Assembly (NCBI GenBank): GCA_051880375.1
Contig: JBJENV010000021.1
Span: 1-64,000 of the forward strand
DNA from: SIG299 sp051880375
GTDB lineage: Bacteria > Bacillota > Clostridia > Lachnospirales > Lachnospiraceae
Reading direction: 5' to 3'
Length of the DNA stretch: 64,000 bases
The notes beneath the pieces were generated by a model. It was given only the letters and a program-made list of their open reading frames with translations, was not told the origin of the DNA and made no database searches. Positions 7,096 through 17,237 of the stretch are shown piece after piece; the first letter of the stretch is position 1; the number at the start of each line of letters is the position of its first letter. A program made the position numbers and the translations under genes.

Positions 7096-9384
7096 ATGAT
7101 TCAGTTATATGATAAAGGAGCCTATGTGTTCGGCGGCAGCCATATAGTAAAGGAAGAGACAGCTAAGCAGGAGTACCGCCGGTATGCATCAGAGCTTCCG
7201 GCAAAGGAAGAGGCAAAAAAGCATACGCTGGCGTATCAGATTTTACGTGCGCATAATACTTCGGATTCCATGGAGCAGTTAAAGATAAAATTCGATAAAC
7301 TGACTTCCCACGATATAACGTTTGTCGGCATCATTCAGACGGCAAGAGCCAGCGGACTGGAACAGTTTCCGGTGCCTTATGTTCTGACGAACTGTCACAA
7401 CAGTCTTTGTGCGGTCGGAGGTACCATTAATGAGGATGACCACATGTTCGGACTTTCCTGCGCCAAGAAGTACGGCGGCATGTATGTTCCGCCGCATCAG
7501 GCAGTCATTCATCAGTTTGCAAGAGAGATGCTTGCGGCAGGCGGGCAGATGATTCTCGGCTCGGACAGCCACACAAGATACGGTGCGCTCGGTACGATGG
7601 CAGTCGGTGAGGGTGGCCCGGAACTCGTAAAGCAGCTGCTTTGCAAGACGTACGACATCAAGCTTCCTCAGGTTGTCGGCGTGCATCTGACCGGAAAGCC
7701 GCGTCACGGTGTCGGTCCGCAGGACATTGCGCTTGCCATTATCGGAGCGGTATTTGAAAAGGGCTATGTCAATAACAAGGTTATGGAGTTTTTCGGTGAC
7801 GGCGTAGAGGCATTAAGCGTGGATGAGCGTATCGGAGTCGATGTAATGACGACGGAAACGACCTGTCTGTCTTCTATTTGGACAACCGATGACAAGGTAA
7901 AGGAATTTTATGAAATTCACGGACGGGCGGAGGACTATAAGGAACTCACGCTTCCGGAGGTTGTTTATTATGATGGATTGGTAGAAGTGGATTTGGCTGA
8001 AATCAAACCGATGATCGCGATGCCGTTCCACCCAAGCAATGTCTATACGATTGATGAACTCAATGAAAATCTTTATGATATTCTCGGCGAAGTGGAGAAG
8101 AAAGCACTTGTCAGCCTGGATAATAATAACATCAGTTATACGCTTCGTGATAAAATCAGAAACAACCGGCTTTACATCGAACAGGGCGTGATTGCAGGCT
8201 GTGCGGGGGGCGGCTTTGAAAATATCTGCGCGGCTGCGGATATTTTAAAGGGAAAGTATATCGGCAACGACGAGTTTTCGTTGAGTGTATACCCGGCCAG
8301 CCAGCCAATCTTTATGGAACTTGTAAAGAACGGTACGGTTGCAACACTGATGGAAACCGGTGCGACGATTCGGACGGCGTTCTGCGGACCGTGCTTCGGT
8401 GCAGGAGATGTTCCTGCCAACAAGGGCTTAAGCATCCGACACTCGACCAGAAACTTCCCAAACCGCGAAGGCTCGAAGATTACAAACGGGCAGATTGCGT
8501 CTGTAGCGCTCATGGATGCACGTTCCATTGCGGCAACAGCGGCAAATCAGGGTTACTTAACCTCTGCGGAATATGTAGATACAGAATTTACAAAGCCGAA
8601 GTATTTCTTCGATTCCACAATTTATGCAAACCGTGTCTACAACGGCATCGGCAAGGCGGACCCTTCGGCGGAGCTAAAGTTTGGTCCGGGTATTGTGGAC
8701 TGGCCGAAGATGGCGGCACTTGGAGAGCATCTGTTGCTTAAGGTAGCCTCTGTGATACATGACCCGGTAACGACGACCGATGAACTGATTCCTTCCGGTG
8801 AGACTTCGTCGTATCGTTCCAATCCGCTGGGACTTGCTCAGTATACGTTATCCAGAAAGGACCCTGCGTATGTCGGACGTGCAAAAAGTATCCAGACTGC
8901 CGAAATGGCACGCTGGGAAGCTTCCTCTGCAGAAGAGCTTTATACGGCTTTCCCTGAAATCAGACCGGTACTTGAGACAGTCAGCGAGAGGTTTGGCTGC
9001 AAGCCTCTTGAAGTCGAAATCGGCAGTGTAGTGTATGCGGTAAAACCGGGAGACGGTTCCGCAAGAGAACAGGCAGCAAGCTGTCAGAAGGTGCTTGGCG
9101 GACTGGCAAACATTGCACGTGAATATGCAACAAAGCGTTACCGTTCCAATCTGATTAACTGGGGTATGCTCCCGTTCCTTATCGAAGGAGATTTGCCGTT
9201 TGAACTGGACGATTACATTTTTATTAAAGATGTGAAAAAAACAATCGCAAATCAGGGCAACGAATTTGACGCATACGTGGTAACGAAAGATATGAAACCG
9301 TTTACCTTAAGGCTCGGAGATTTGACGAAAGATGAGCGGGACATCATTACCAAAGGATGTCTGATGAATTATTATAAAGGCTAG
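7096..9384 (+). CDS. Aconitase-family hydratase (YbhJ-like)
   Basis: This is a 762-residue member of the aconitase superfamily. The three cysteine ligands of the [4Fe-4S] cluster are recognisable as C369 (GCAGGGFENI) and C430/C433 (CGPCFGAGD). The N-terminal region contains HNSLC and the substrate-domain run GSDSHTRYGALGTMAVGEGG. Length and layout fit the YbhJ-type 'putative hydratase' group rather than AcnA or the split LeuCD enzymes. GGAGGA (7085-7090) fixes the ATG at 7096. It is monocistronic, with its own promoter and terminator. Substrate unknown; a citrate/isocitrate-type dehydration-hydration is likely. Confidence 0.85.
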   Translation: MIQLYDKGAYVFGGSHIVKEETAKQEYRRYASELPAKEEAKKHTLAYQILRAHNTSDSMEQLKIKFDKLTSHDITFVGIIQTARASGLEQFPVPYVLTNCHNSLCAVGGTINEDDHMFGLSCAKKYGGMYVPPHQAVIHQFAREMLAAGGQMILGSDSHTRYGALGTMAVGEGGPELVKQLLCKTYDIKLPQVVGVHLTGKPRHGVGPQDIALAIIGAVFEKGYVNNKVMEFFGDGVEALSVDERIGVDVMTTETTCLSSIWTTDDKVKEFYEIHGRAEDYKELTLPEVVYYDGLVEVDLAEIKPMIAMPFHPSNVYTIDELNENLYDILGEVEKKALVSLDNNNISYTLRDKIRNNRLYIEQGVIAGCAGGGFENICAAADILKGKYIGNDEFSLSVYPASQPIFMELVKNGTVATLMETGATIRTAFCGPCFGAGDVPANKGLSIRHSTRNFPNREGSKITNGQIASVALMDARSIAATAANQGYLTSAEYVDTEFTKPKYFFDSTIYANRVYNGIGKADPSAELKFGPGIVDWPKMAALGEHLLLKVASVIHDPVTTTDELIPSGETSSYRSNPLGLAQYTLSRKDPAYVGRAKSIQTAEMARWEASSAEELYTAFPEIRPVLETVSERFGCKPLEVEIGSVVYAVKPGDGSAREQAASCQKVLGGLANIAREYATKRYRSNLINWGMLPFLIEGDLPFELDDYIFIKDVKKTIANQGNEFDAYVVTKDMKPFTLRLGDLTKDERDIITKGCLMNYYKG

Positions 9385-9390
9385 AACCGA

Positions 9391-9434
9391 TGCCGCCGTA
9401 AGAAAAGCTGTAAGCTTTCTTAGGGCGGCATTTT
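9391..9434 (+). terminator. Strong terminator after the hydratase gene
   Basis: Long stem beginning TGCCGCC (9391-9397) with TAAGAAA inside, closed by TTTCTTA and GGCGGCA (ending 9430), then TTTT. Confidence 0.88.
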
Positions 9435-9457
9435 CAGAATTAATAAAAGAATGATGA

Positions 9458-9486
9458 TTGAATTTGTCCGTATAGAAGTTTATAAT
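9458..9486 (+). promoter_or_regulatory. SigA-type promoter of the envelope operon
   Basis: TTGAAT (9458-9463), a 17-nt spacer, and a perfect TATAAT (9481-9486). It drives the membrane protein, rhodanese and surface protein genes. Confidence 0.8.
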
Positions 9487-9541
9487 AAAACTATATCGTA
9501 TGTTGTATAACGAAAGAGGTTTGAGAAAGGGGAGATTTTTG

Positions 9542-10936
9542 GTGGTGTCCATGTTTTTTCTGGTTTTCACAGTGATTTTGGCAGTCCTTGGTGGATTTTT
9601 CGGGTTTCGTCGCGGAATTGCCAAGGAAGGGGTGCGTCTGGCGCTCTGGGCAGTCGTATTTACCTGCTTCTGCTTCTTGCTTCCTTTTGCGGCAGAACAG
9701 CTACCGGTTTTTCTGGCAGGAAAGTTTGGGCTGTCTGTGGCAGATACAGAGCAGCTTGTTGCGGAGCTTTTAAAAAAAAGCGGAATTTTAAGGAGGGATA
9801 CTTATCTGATTCTTCCGGCGGCAGCATTGCTTCGCTCTGTTCTGGTGCCGTTTCTTACCGTCGGCTTTTATTGGATTTCCTGGTTATTGAGTGGTCTGGT
9901 TTATCTGCCGGTAGTAAGACTTTGTTTCAAAGAGAATGAAAATGAAAAATGGAAAGCAGCTTCCAAAGCAGCAGGATTGGTATTCGGCATCGTTTTTGCA
10001 TTGTTTGGCGGCATGCTTACGTTATACCCGGAGGCAAGGCTCAGTACGGCGATAAAGGAGGGCGATACGTCAGAGATGCTTTCTGAAAAAAGTGCGGTTG
10101 TCGCTTCCTTTAATAACTGCTATGAAGGAACACCGGCACAGATGATTTATCGCTACACAGGTATGGAATGGCTGGCAGGAAAAGTACATACTGCTTTGAC
10201 CGGAACGGTAATTACAGAGGAAGGACAGAATTTCTGGGCAGAGGTTCCAAAGGCAGTAAGCTTTTGTTCCGGTGCGTATGGTGTCTATTCCCAAATGAAA
10301 GAACCGCAGGCAGCAGAGACAGGCTTACGTCAGCAAATGGTACAAACGGCGGAGAGCTATTTTTCCTTTGGCTTTTTAAGTGAGGAAAATTCCCTGCTTC
10401 TGTTAAGACACCTGACAGCAGAACTGGAAAACAGGTCAGAAGAGAAAATTGTCGCAAAGCTGTTTGGCTGGGTTGAGTTTAACAGCAGAGCCCAGGTAAT
10501 CGGAGATATCGGCACCTTTGGAGCATTGCTTGAACTATTGCAGAATCAGGGAATTTTAGAAGCTGTTCAGGAACAGACAGCTGTTGTGCTTGACAGAGAA
10601 ACAGGTACGGCAATGATAGAAGAACTGTATCTGCTGTCAAATGCGGAAACGGTGGTACCGGAGTTCTTAAATTTCATCTACTCACAGCTGATGGAGGGAG
10701 AGGCAGAGGAACTGCTTCGGACGGAGCAGTTTGTACTGGATGAACAGACGAAAGAAAATGTCACAGAGGTAGTTGATGTGATGTGCAGACTGTCTGTGTT
10801 ACTGGAGGATACAGCGTCGTTTACGGCGGAACAGAAAAAAGAAGCGCTGGATACCATAAAAGAATTAAAGGACAACGAGGCGGTCGGCTTAAAAAATTAT
10901 ACGACGTTACTTCGCTGTATTATGAACAGGCTTTAA
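9542..10936 (+). CDS. CvpA-like multi-helix membrane protein
   Basis: This protein of ~464 residues has about four N-terminal membrane segments. The first carries LGGFFGFRRGIAKEGVRLAL, the glycine/arginine pattern of CvpA-like proteins. A further helix lies near residues 145-165. The remaining two thirds is a soluble, acidic helical region. The frame is open from ATG 9500, but that is only 13 nt after the promoter; AAGGGGAG at 9527-9534 points to TTG 9539 or GTG 9542. It is the first gene of an envelope operon. Function unknown. Confidence 0.7.
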   Translation: MVSMFFLVFTVILAVLGGFFGFRRGIAKEGVRLALWAVVFTCFCFLLPFAAEQLPVFLAGKFGLSVADTEQLVAELLKKSGILRRDTYLILPAAALLRSVLVPFLTVGFYWISWLLSGLVYLPVVRLCFKENENEKWKAASKAAGLVFGIVFALFGGMLTLYPEARLSTAIKEGDTSEMLSEKSAVVASFNNCYEGTPAQMIYRYTGMEWLAGKVHTALTGTVITEEGQNFWAEVPKAVSFCSGAYGVYSQMKEPQAAETGLRQQMVQTAESYFSFGFLSEENSLLLLRHLTAELENRSEEKIVAKLFGWVEFNSRAQVIGDIGTFGALLELLQNQGILEAVQEQTAVVLDRETGTAMIEELYLLSNAETVVPEFLNFIYSQLMEGEAEELLRTEQFVLDEQTKENVTEVVDVMCRLSVLLEDTASFTAEQKKEALDTIKELKDNEAVGLKNYTTLLRCIMNRL

Positions 10937-10986
10937 AAGATGTAGGATACAGAATTACATAATGTTACGTGAAAGAAAGGATTCGG

Positions 10987-11439
10987 ATGAAAAAGGGTTG
11001 GATACTGTGCGGAATATTCCTTCTTTTGCTTGCCGGCTGTAAAAGGGAGAGCGGAGAGCCGGAACAGTTCTATCGTGTCATGACGGATTACGAGGAGCTT
11101 ACTGCGTTGTTAAACGCTCCTAAAGAGGATATGGTGCTGCTTGATTTGCGGGACAACAGAGATTACGAAAAGGCACATCTGACCGGAAGCATCAATGTTC
11201 CGTTTGATGATGAAGGAACGTGGCTGCTTCAATGTGTGGAGGAACATTCCTGGAAGAAAAATATCATTTATCTTATTTGCGCCGGCGGAAAGCGAAGCGC
11301 CGCTGCTTTTAATCTCCTGGCAGAGCAGGGAGCTCCGAGGATTGTGTATATCAGCTTCGGCTATGAAGAGTATATTGAGTCACAGGGCTATGAAACGAGC
11401 GAGGGAGCCGAGGTATGTGACTGTTATCATAGAAATTAA
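10987..11439 (+). CDS. Rhodanese-domain lipoprotein
   Basis: This 150-residue protein has a type II signal: a hydrophobic run ending LLLLAGC with lipidated Cys18. A rhodanese domain (~30-140) has the active loop ICAGGKRSA, placing the catalytic persulfide cysteine at C98. Single-domain rhodaneses carry sulfane sulfur; here the domain faces outside the membrane. AAAGG precedes ATG 10987, so the upstream GTG 10969 is not preferred. It lies between the CvpA-like gene and the giant surface protein, presumably co-transcribed. Confidence 0.85.
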   Translation: MKKGWILCGIFLLLLAGCKRESGEPEQFYRVMTDYEELTALLNAPKEDMVLLDLRDNRDYEKAHLTGSINVPFDDEGTWLLQCVEEHSWKKNIIYLICAGGKRSAAAFNLLAEQGAPRIVYISFGYEEYIESQGYETSEGAEVCDCYHRN

Positions 11440-11484
11440 GAACGTTATAAGAACATAAAATGAAAGGAAATGGAGGAAATGCAG

Positions 11485-14400
11485 ATGAAATACGGAAAAA
11501 ATGCAGGAAAACGAATTCTCTCATTTTTACTGATGATAGGGATGATACTTACACCGGTTTCAGAGGCTTTTCCGGTGCTTGCAGACAATACACCGGAAGA
11601 AAACGGGTACATCACCGATGTCAAAGGGCTTGAGGTATGGGATCATGTCTGGCTGAAGAAATCCGTAACGATTGAGGAGAATGTCGTCATTACAGGAGAG
11701 GTTATCATGGAGCCGGGGGTTAAGGTTACGGTAAATTCGGGACAGCTTATCGTAGAAACACAGGCTGTTGTGACCGGAGACATCGACATAGAAAAGCGTG
11801 CGACATTAATTCTTAATGGTTCGGTTTACGGAACCGTCCGCATCAATTCCACCGGTGAGGGAGAAACGCAGGAAGACTGGGACGGCACGCTGGTGCGTCC
11901 GAATAATATTTCTGCAAATTCCGGTGCCTATGTAGAAAAGCTTGTTCTAAACGGAACAGGCTTCGGATGGGTGGATTGTGCTATCGATACACTGGAAGTA
12001 ACTAAAAACATGGACGGCGATTACAACATCGGAGAGAATGCGGAGATTCAGAACGCGTATTATGCAGGCGGCACGTACCTTTGGAGCAGCGCTTATATTC
12101 ATGAACTTCATGTAACCGGCGGAGTGGAATTCGGTATTAATTCCGGAAGCATCGTGGAATGTGCAAGGGTGTCGGGCGGACAGCTGTCTAATAACGGAGA
12201 GATTCGTTTTGCGATTGTGGAGGAGGACGGCATTCTTATCAATAATAATGTTCAGGATACCGCATGGCCGGAAGCATTGATTGAAAATGCAGTCGTGAAG
12301 GAAACTGTCAATGCAGTGTTTGATGAGGAAAACAATCAGCGCTGTAACCTGGAGAACAGTGGAAACATTACAAATCTGCTTGCCTACGGCGGAGATATCT
12401 ATACTTCGGGTCATGTGGAACACGTTTTTGCGGAAAACTGTAACAGTATTTTTATTGAAACCTGTTCCTGGAGACTGGACAGAGGCGGGGACTTTCAGGT
12501 AAATCATCTGTATGCGGTAAACAGCGGAGTTTTCTTCTATGACTCGACGGATGAACATAATCAGAGACCGCTTGTTAAGACCGCTCGTTTCAACAGCTGT
12601 TATCTGGAAGCGGGGGATGCTGTGATAGAGGAGCTTTATCTGGAGGGCTGTTTCTCTGATGTGAAATTAGGAGCAGTGGATATTTATGAGCTTTATTTAG
12701 GAGACTTTACATTTTCGGAAGAACCTATGATTGAAGTCTGGACTCCGGAGCAGGTTGCCGTTGGAGCTTTTAAGGCATCTACAGAAGCAAAGGATACCTG
12801 TGAAGTATTGATGGATCATCTGTTTGGACAGGTAGCAGACGAAGCTGACAAAGCGATGATTAAGGAATTTCTGCTGGAGGTTGAAGATATTCCGAATTCC
12901 GGTATGTCTTTAGAAAAACAGAGGTTTACCAGGGAAATCAAGAAGTATGATATTGTTACAATAGAATTTTCATCGGCTTCCGCACTTGGAGCGGTAATTG
13001 TGACGGCACCATCCGGCTATGAATTCCTTGTAACGAGTAAAGACGACAGAACAATCGCATCTTTTCTTGCATACGAGGCCGGAACCTACAGCTTCCGCGT
13101 CGTTGGAGATGATTACGGTGCCGGGTGTGAGGTAGAGGTTGTGTCGGCTGCAAGGCTGAAGTTTTCGGTATTCACACAGGTTTCGTCCGAATTTCCGGAG
13201 GAGGTTCCAAAGGAAGCCGATACGCTGAAACGCTATCAGGTTTCCATCTATGACCTGACAACAGGAAAAGAATTTACCGCATTTTCCGTTGCAGGAGAAG
13301 AAGTTTATTTTCAGGAAAATCCGAAGGGACACCGGCTTGCCGTGACGTTAAACAGTAAGGCGGAAAGCTGGCGGCTGGAAGCTGCAACAAAAGAGGTTAC
13401 GTTAAATGAAGGGGAAACGAAGCAGCTTGAGTTTGTCGTAAAGCAGTTTGGAGAATACTACGGCTATACGCAGGAAGGTATCATTCCGCAGGTATATTTG
13501 TACGATGCCGGTGGAAACTTCCTGCGGGTATTGGACACGGATTCCTATGGTAACTTCTGGACCGGATGGATGCCGTCGGGGGAATATACAGCAGTCTTTT
13601 TACAGGATGCTGCGGGATGCTTTCTGTTTACAAAGCTGTCGGATTTTGAAGCTTATGGTCTGAAGGATAAGGAAGATTATATAAAGGATACCTTTACACT
13701 GGAAGCGGGACGGTGTACTACCTATCCTAACGTACCGGTACCTCCTGCGCCTTCGGTGGAAAACCCGTATTTTGACACGGAAGTTACTGCGTTTAATACA
13801 AATCGTCAGACAACGGTAGCAGGAGAACTGATTCAGCTTACTCTGAACTATGCGTTCCGTGAGGAATATGCAAAAAAGGTTTCCGGTCTTGTCTTTCGTT
13901 TCCCTTTACCGGAAGGTATCGACATAAAGACAGAAAGCGTGACATTGGGCGGTAAGGCAGTCAAAGACTGCGTAATTGAAAAAGGTGCTTTAGTTGTTCC
14001 GGCAGAAGAAACCGCAGGAAGCATCTGCTTCCAGATTTCCTCAAAAAAGACAGATGCAGCACTTGTAATGACAGCCCTGGCGGAGTTTATACTGGGTGGA
14101 AAAGAGTGTACGCAGTTTTTGGGAAGCGCAGCGACTAAGATTACAGCGCTTTCTATGGATATTTCTTCCATGGTTTCCTCCGATGAGATTTATGTGACAG
14201 GTTATACAACGCCGGGAGAAACAGTATCCATTCTGGATAACGGCGAAGAAATTGCCGTGGTGCAGAGTAATTCCTCCGGCTATTACAGTGCCAAGGTAAC
14301 TTTATCAAAGAATTACCGCAGGCATAAGGTCTGCGCCGCAAAACAGCTCGGAACAGCTGCGGAGCTGCGGACGAGAGAGCAGATGGTATCGGTGAATGCT

Positions 14401-17091
14401 TCTGCACCGGAATTGCTTGAATTCTGCATGTATTATTATGTACATGGGCATTCCGCGGAATTTAAGATGACCGGAGAAGAATTTCAGTCAAAGCGTTTTG
14501 TTTATGACTATTGGCCGGGTTCGATATTTACATTTGAAATAAAGCTAAGTGACAGCCGGTTGATTGATCAACTGTATGTTGTAAGTAACAACGGAGGAGT
14601 GAAAAAGCTTCAGGCATTTTATCAGCCGGAGGAGGATATCTGGGTTGCTTCGGGTATTTTCTCTGAGGATGAGAATTATGCACCGGCGGATTTTGATATT
14701 GAATATCTGCTGCGCGAAATCGACGTTAAAACAGAGATTGGAGATTATGACGTAAGAAATGACAGTATGATCGATCCGGAACTGCTCGATCTTGTATATG
14801 AAAGCGGAACCGTAGAAACAGACGTTTCATATGACGAGCAGACAAACAGAATGTCGGCTGTGGTCAATACAGAGATTCCGTTGTTGGATAAAAACTATAG
14901 CACGCTGGTTGAAGTATCCTGTCAGGAAACAACAGAAACGCCGAATTCTCTGCTTGCGCGCGGATACAACTGCACTACACTGGAAGGAATGGATTATTAC
15001 ACCAAAACAGAGATCGACTGGACTACAGGAGAGATGGTTTCTAATGTTATTGTACTCTTTCCTAAAGAAACGGCGTCCGGTGAGTCGGGAGAATTGAAGC
15101 TTTTTTCTGCTTCTGCTTCGCAGTCTTATCAACAGTCCGTTACAATGAACGTGAGTGATGCCCTTACTGCCGGACTTGCTTCTTTTGGAAAAGATGCGTT
15201 GTCCGCAATGGATGCGGCATCTGATTTAGCCGGAACTGCTTTGGATGCCATGGATGCCTATGATACTTATTTAGAACCTTTTACGAATGTCGGAGTGCCT
15301 TTGGATGATAACGTAAGGGATGCAATTGAAAATGTGAAAGAATGGTATGATGTACTCCGGGGTAAAGAAAGCGATGAAAAGAGAAAGGCATATTTTGATA
15401 AGCTTGCTGAATTAGAAGGCAAGATAGATCAGCTGGCACGGGCACAGATGGCTGGTAAAGCCGGAAAATGCGGTACTGTACCATTGGAACCATATTACGA
15501 TGGTATTCTGGCAGGTTATCAGTCCGCAAATAACATTGCAAATGCGGAATGGAGCTATGCAATGATTAATAAAATATGCAGCGAAGCAGTAGGAGCTGTA
15601 GTTGGTGATAATAAACTGATAGGAAAAGTTAACACCAAAAATATGAAAGGATTTGATAAAGTAGCAGCAAACATTTTGAATAATCAAATAGATGATATCA
15701 ATGATGCACTCAGTGCCCAAGGAATTGCAGAATGGCTAATGGATCAGATGGCAGGTAATACTTTGTCGGATCTGGAAGCTTCCAATGCAGCTTATATCGA
15801 ACAGTTGGAAACTTCCATCAATCAGTTGCTTTATGGTACCGGTGGAAGTGAAAACGGAGCCGGAGAAAGCGGAACTGCAGGAAGCGGAAGCGGAGCTGAT
15901 GGAGCAGGAGGCAGTGGGACCGGCGGAAGCGGAGAAAACGGCGGTTCAACTTTAGGCGGTGGATGTCTTGGTCCTGGCGGTAATGGCGGCATAAGCGGCG
16001 GCATAAGCGGTGGCGGCGGCGGAGTCAACTGGGACCCGTCCGGCTATGTATTTGAAGCAGTACCGTCTAATCGTTTGTCCGGAGTTACGGCAGTTACCTA
16101 TTACCGTGCAGAGGACGGAAGCAAAGTGCTGTGGGATGCCGAGGAGTACGGACAGGTAAACCCTCAGGTGACGGATTCCAAGGGTTGTTATGGATGGTTT
16201 GTGCCGGAAGGCTTCTGGAAGGTTGTTTATACAAAGGATGGCTATGAAACGGAAGAAACAGACTGGCTTCCTGTACCTCCGCCGCAGACCGAGGTTAATG
16301 TCGGTCTGGTGTCATCGGAAGTTCCGAAACTGATATCTGCAACGGTTACACCGGACAGTGCGTTGGTTACTTTCGGTAAATATGTAACGGTGGAAAGCGT
16401 TACGGCAGAAAAGCTTATTCTGACCGATGCTTCCGGAAACCGGCTGTCTGCTACGGTAGAGGCGGTGAATGCAGAAGAGGCACCGGACGGCAGAATGCTT
16501 GCTTCTAAATTCAGAATTGTACCAAACACACAGCTAACAGTCGGTTCGGAATATACCATTCTATCACAGGAAGGTATGATTGGGTATAACGGAAGGACGA
16601 CGGAAGAAGGAAAACTGACTGTTTCCTGTGTTGTATTGCCGGAGGAACTTCGGGCGGAGCTTGGTGATTATGTACCGGTTGGTGAAGAGTGGACGTTTTT
16701 GATACATTTAGTTGCAAAAGCCGGATTCGATACCATGCGTCTGGAATGCAACACGGATGAAAGGTTTCTTGAGGTGGTAAGCATCGGGGACATTTCTCCG
16801 GACGGAACAGCAGAAATTGTTGTCAGGGGAAAGAAAGCAGGAGCTTCCTTACTGACTGTACAGGTAGCAGGTACTGATGCCGTTCTTGAGGAAACCGTGG
16901 TGACAGCAGGAACACAGGATACCTCACTGATAAAGTATGTGGAACTGCAAAAGAACAAGTCAGCAGCCATACCATCGGAAAAAGGCGAATCTAACATGAT
17001 GGTATGGGGAATTGTGGCTGTAGTACTGACCTTGTTGTTCATCGGCGGTGTGATGCTTGTACTCAAAAAGAAGAAAAAGACGCAAAAATAA
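11485..17091 (+). CDS. Giant membrane-anchored surface protein
   Basis: This protein of ~1,868 residues has a Sec signal (MKYGKNAGKRILSFLL, cleavage after FPVLA). Residues ~40-400 form regular beta strands of a right-handed-helix type (EPGVKVTVNSG, LNGSVYGTVRI). Several beta-sandwich regions, a helical segment (~1220-1440) and a Gly/Ser-rich linker (~1453-1515) follow. Next are a carboxypeptidase-regulatory-like domain starting WDPSGYVFEAVPSNRLSGVT and an Ig-like SbsA-type domain. The C-terminus has a membrane helix and a KKKKK tail but no LPXTG. GGAGG (11472-11476) selects ATG 11485 over 11470 and 11479. Adhesion or envelope structure is likely; ligand unknown. Confidence 0.85.
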   Translation: MKYGKNAGKRILSFLLMIGMILTPVSEAFPVLADNTPEENGYITDVKGLEVWDHVWLKKSVTIEENVVITGEVIMEPGVKVTVNSGQLIVETQAVVTGDIDIEKRATLILNGSVYGTVRINSTGEGETQEDWDGTLVRPNNISANSGAYVEKLVLNGTGFGWVDCAIDTLEVTKNMDGDYNIGENAEIQNAYYAGGTYLWSSAYIHELHVTGGVEFGINSGSIVECARVSGGQLSNNGEIRFAIVEEDGILINNNVQDTAWPEALIENAVVKETVNAVFDEENNQRCNLENSGNITNLLAYGGDIYTSGHVEHVFAENCNSIFIETCSWRLDRGGDFQVNHLYAVNSGVFFYDSTDEHNQRPLVKTARFNSCYLEAGDAVIEELYLEGCFSDVKLGAVDIYELYLGDFTFSEEPMIEVWTPEQVAVGAFKASTEAKDTCEVLMDHLFGQVADEADKAMIKEFLLEVEDIPNSGMSLEKQRFTREIKKYDIVTIEFSSASALGAVIVTAPSGYEFLVTSKDDRTIASFLAYEAGTYSFRVVGDDYGAGCEVEVVSAARLKFSVFTQVSSEFPEEVPKEADTLKRYQVSIYDLTTGKEFTAFSVAGEEVYFQENPKGHRLAVTLNSKAESWRLEAATKEVTLNEGETKQLEFVVKQFGEYYGYTQEGIIPQVYLYDAGGNFLRVLDTDSYGNFWTGWMPSGEYTAVFLQDAAGCFLFTKLSDFEAYGLKDKEDYIKDTFTLEAGRCTTYPNVPVPPAPSVENPYFDTEVTAFNTNRQTTVAGELIQLTLNYAFREEYAKKVSGLVFRFPLPEGIDIKTESVTLGGKAVKDCVIEKGALVVPAEETAGSICFQISSKKTDAALVMTALAEFILGGKECTQFLGSAATKITALSMDISSMVSSDEIYVTGYTTPGETVSILDNGEEIAVVQSNSSGYYSAKVTLSKNYRRHKVCAAKQLGTAAELRTREQMVSVNASAPELLEFCMYYYVHGHSAEFKMTGEEFQSKRFVYDYWPGSIFTFEIKLSDSRLIDQLYVVSNNGGVKKLQAFYQPEEDIWVASGIFSEDENYAPADFDIEYLLREIDVKTEIGDYDVRNDSMIDPELLDLVYESGTVETDVSYDEQTNRMSAVVNTEIPLLDKNYSTLVEVSCQETTETPNSLLARGYNCTTLEGMDYYTKTEIDWTTGEMVSNVIVLFPKETASGESGELKLFSASASQSYQQSVTMNVSDALTAGLASFGKDALSAMDAASDLAGTALDAMDAYDTYLEPFTNVGVPLDDNVRDAIENVKEWYDVLRGKESDEKRKAYFDKLAELEGKIDQLARAQMAGKAGKCGTVPLEPYYDGILAGYQSANNIANAEWSYAMINKICSEAVGAVVGDNKLIGKVNTKNMKGFDKVAANILNNQIDDINDALSAQGIAEWLMDQMAGNTLSDLEASNAAYIEQLETSINQLLYGTGGSENGAGESGTAGSGSGADGAGGSGTGGSGENGGSTLGGGCLGPGGNGGISGGISGGGGGVNWDPSGYVFEAVPSNRLSGVTAVTYYRAEDGSKVLWDAEEYGQVNPQVTDSKGCYGWFVPEGFWKVVYTKDGYETEETDWLPVPPPQTEVNVGLVSSEVPKLISATVTPDSALVTFGKYVTVESVTAEKLILTDASGNRLSATVEAVNAEEAPDGRMLASKFRIVPNTQLTVGSEYTILSQEGMIGYNGRTTEEGKLTVSCVVLPEELRAELGDYVPVGEEWTFLIHLVAKAGFDTMRLECNTDERFLEVVSIGDISPDGTAEIVVRGKKAGASLLTVQVAGTDAVLEETVVTAGTQDTSLIKYVELQKNKSAAIPSEKGESNMMVWGIVAVVLTLLFIGGVMLVLKKKKKTQK

Positions 17092-17112
17092 AGGAAAATC
17101 CCGAAAAAGTTC

Positions 17113-17141
17113 TTGTATTTTTGCGGTAATGGTGCTATAAT
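17113..17141 (+). promoter_or_regulatory. SigA-type promoter of the rimP-nusA-infB operon
   Basis: TTGTAT (17113-17118), a 17-nt spacer, and a perfect TATAAT (17136-17141). Confidence 0.85.
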
Positions 17142-17164
17142 CTTCTTGTAGCATAAGGTTTATT

Positions 17165-17197
17165 GTAGGAGTGGGCGAAAGCCCACTCCTACTTTTT
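17165..17197 (+). terminator. Leader attenuator hairpin of the nusA operon
   Basis: A perfect 12-bp stem GTAGGAGTGGGC / GCCCACTCCTAC, capped by a GAAA tetraloop, is followed directly by TTTTT. It lies ~17 nt after the likely start site, inside the 5' leader of rimP. In Bacillus subtilis NusA autoregulates through a terminator in the corresponding leader; the same control is a reasonable inference here. Confidence 0.75.
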
Positions 17198-17237
17198 GCC
17201 AACAGCAGGCGTCCCGCAGGAAGGTGTGGTTATTGAA

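Noticed and set aside
7279..7707. 142-codon minus-strand frame inside the hydratase gene
   Set aside because: Shadow of a well supported aconitase-family gene.
11947..12558. 203-codon open frame on the minus strand
   Set aside because: Lies wholly inside the giant surface protein gene and has no ribosome site or recognisable domain; a shadow frame.
15831..16028. Pro-rich minus-strand frame
   Set aside because: Mirror of the Gly/Ser-rich linker of the surface protein.
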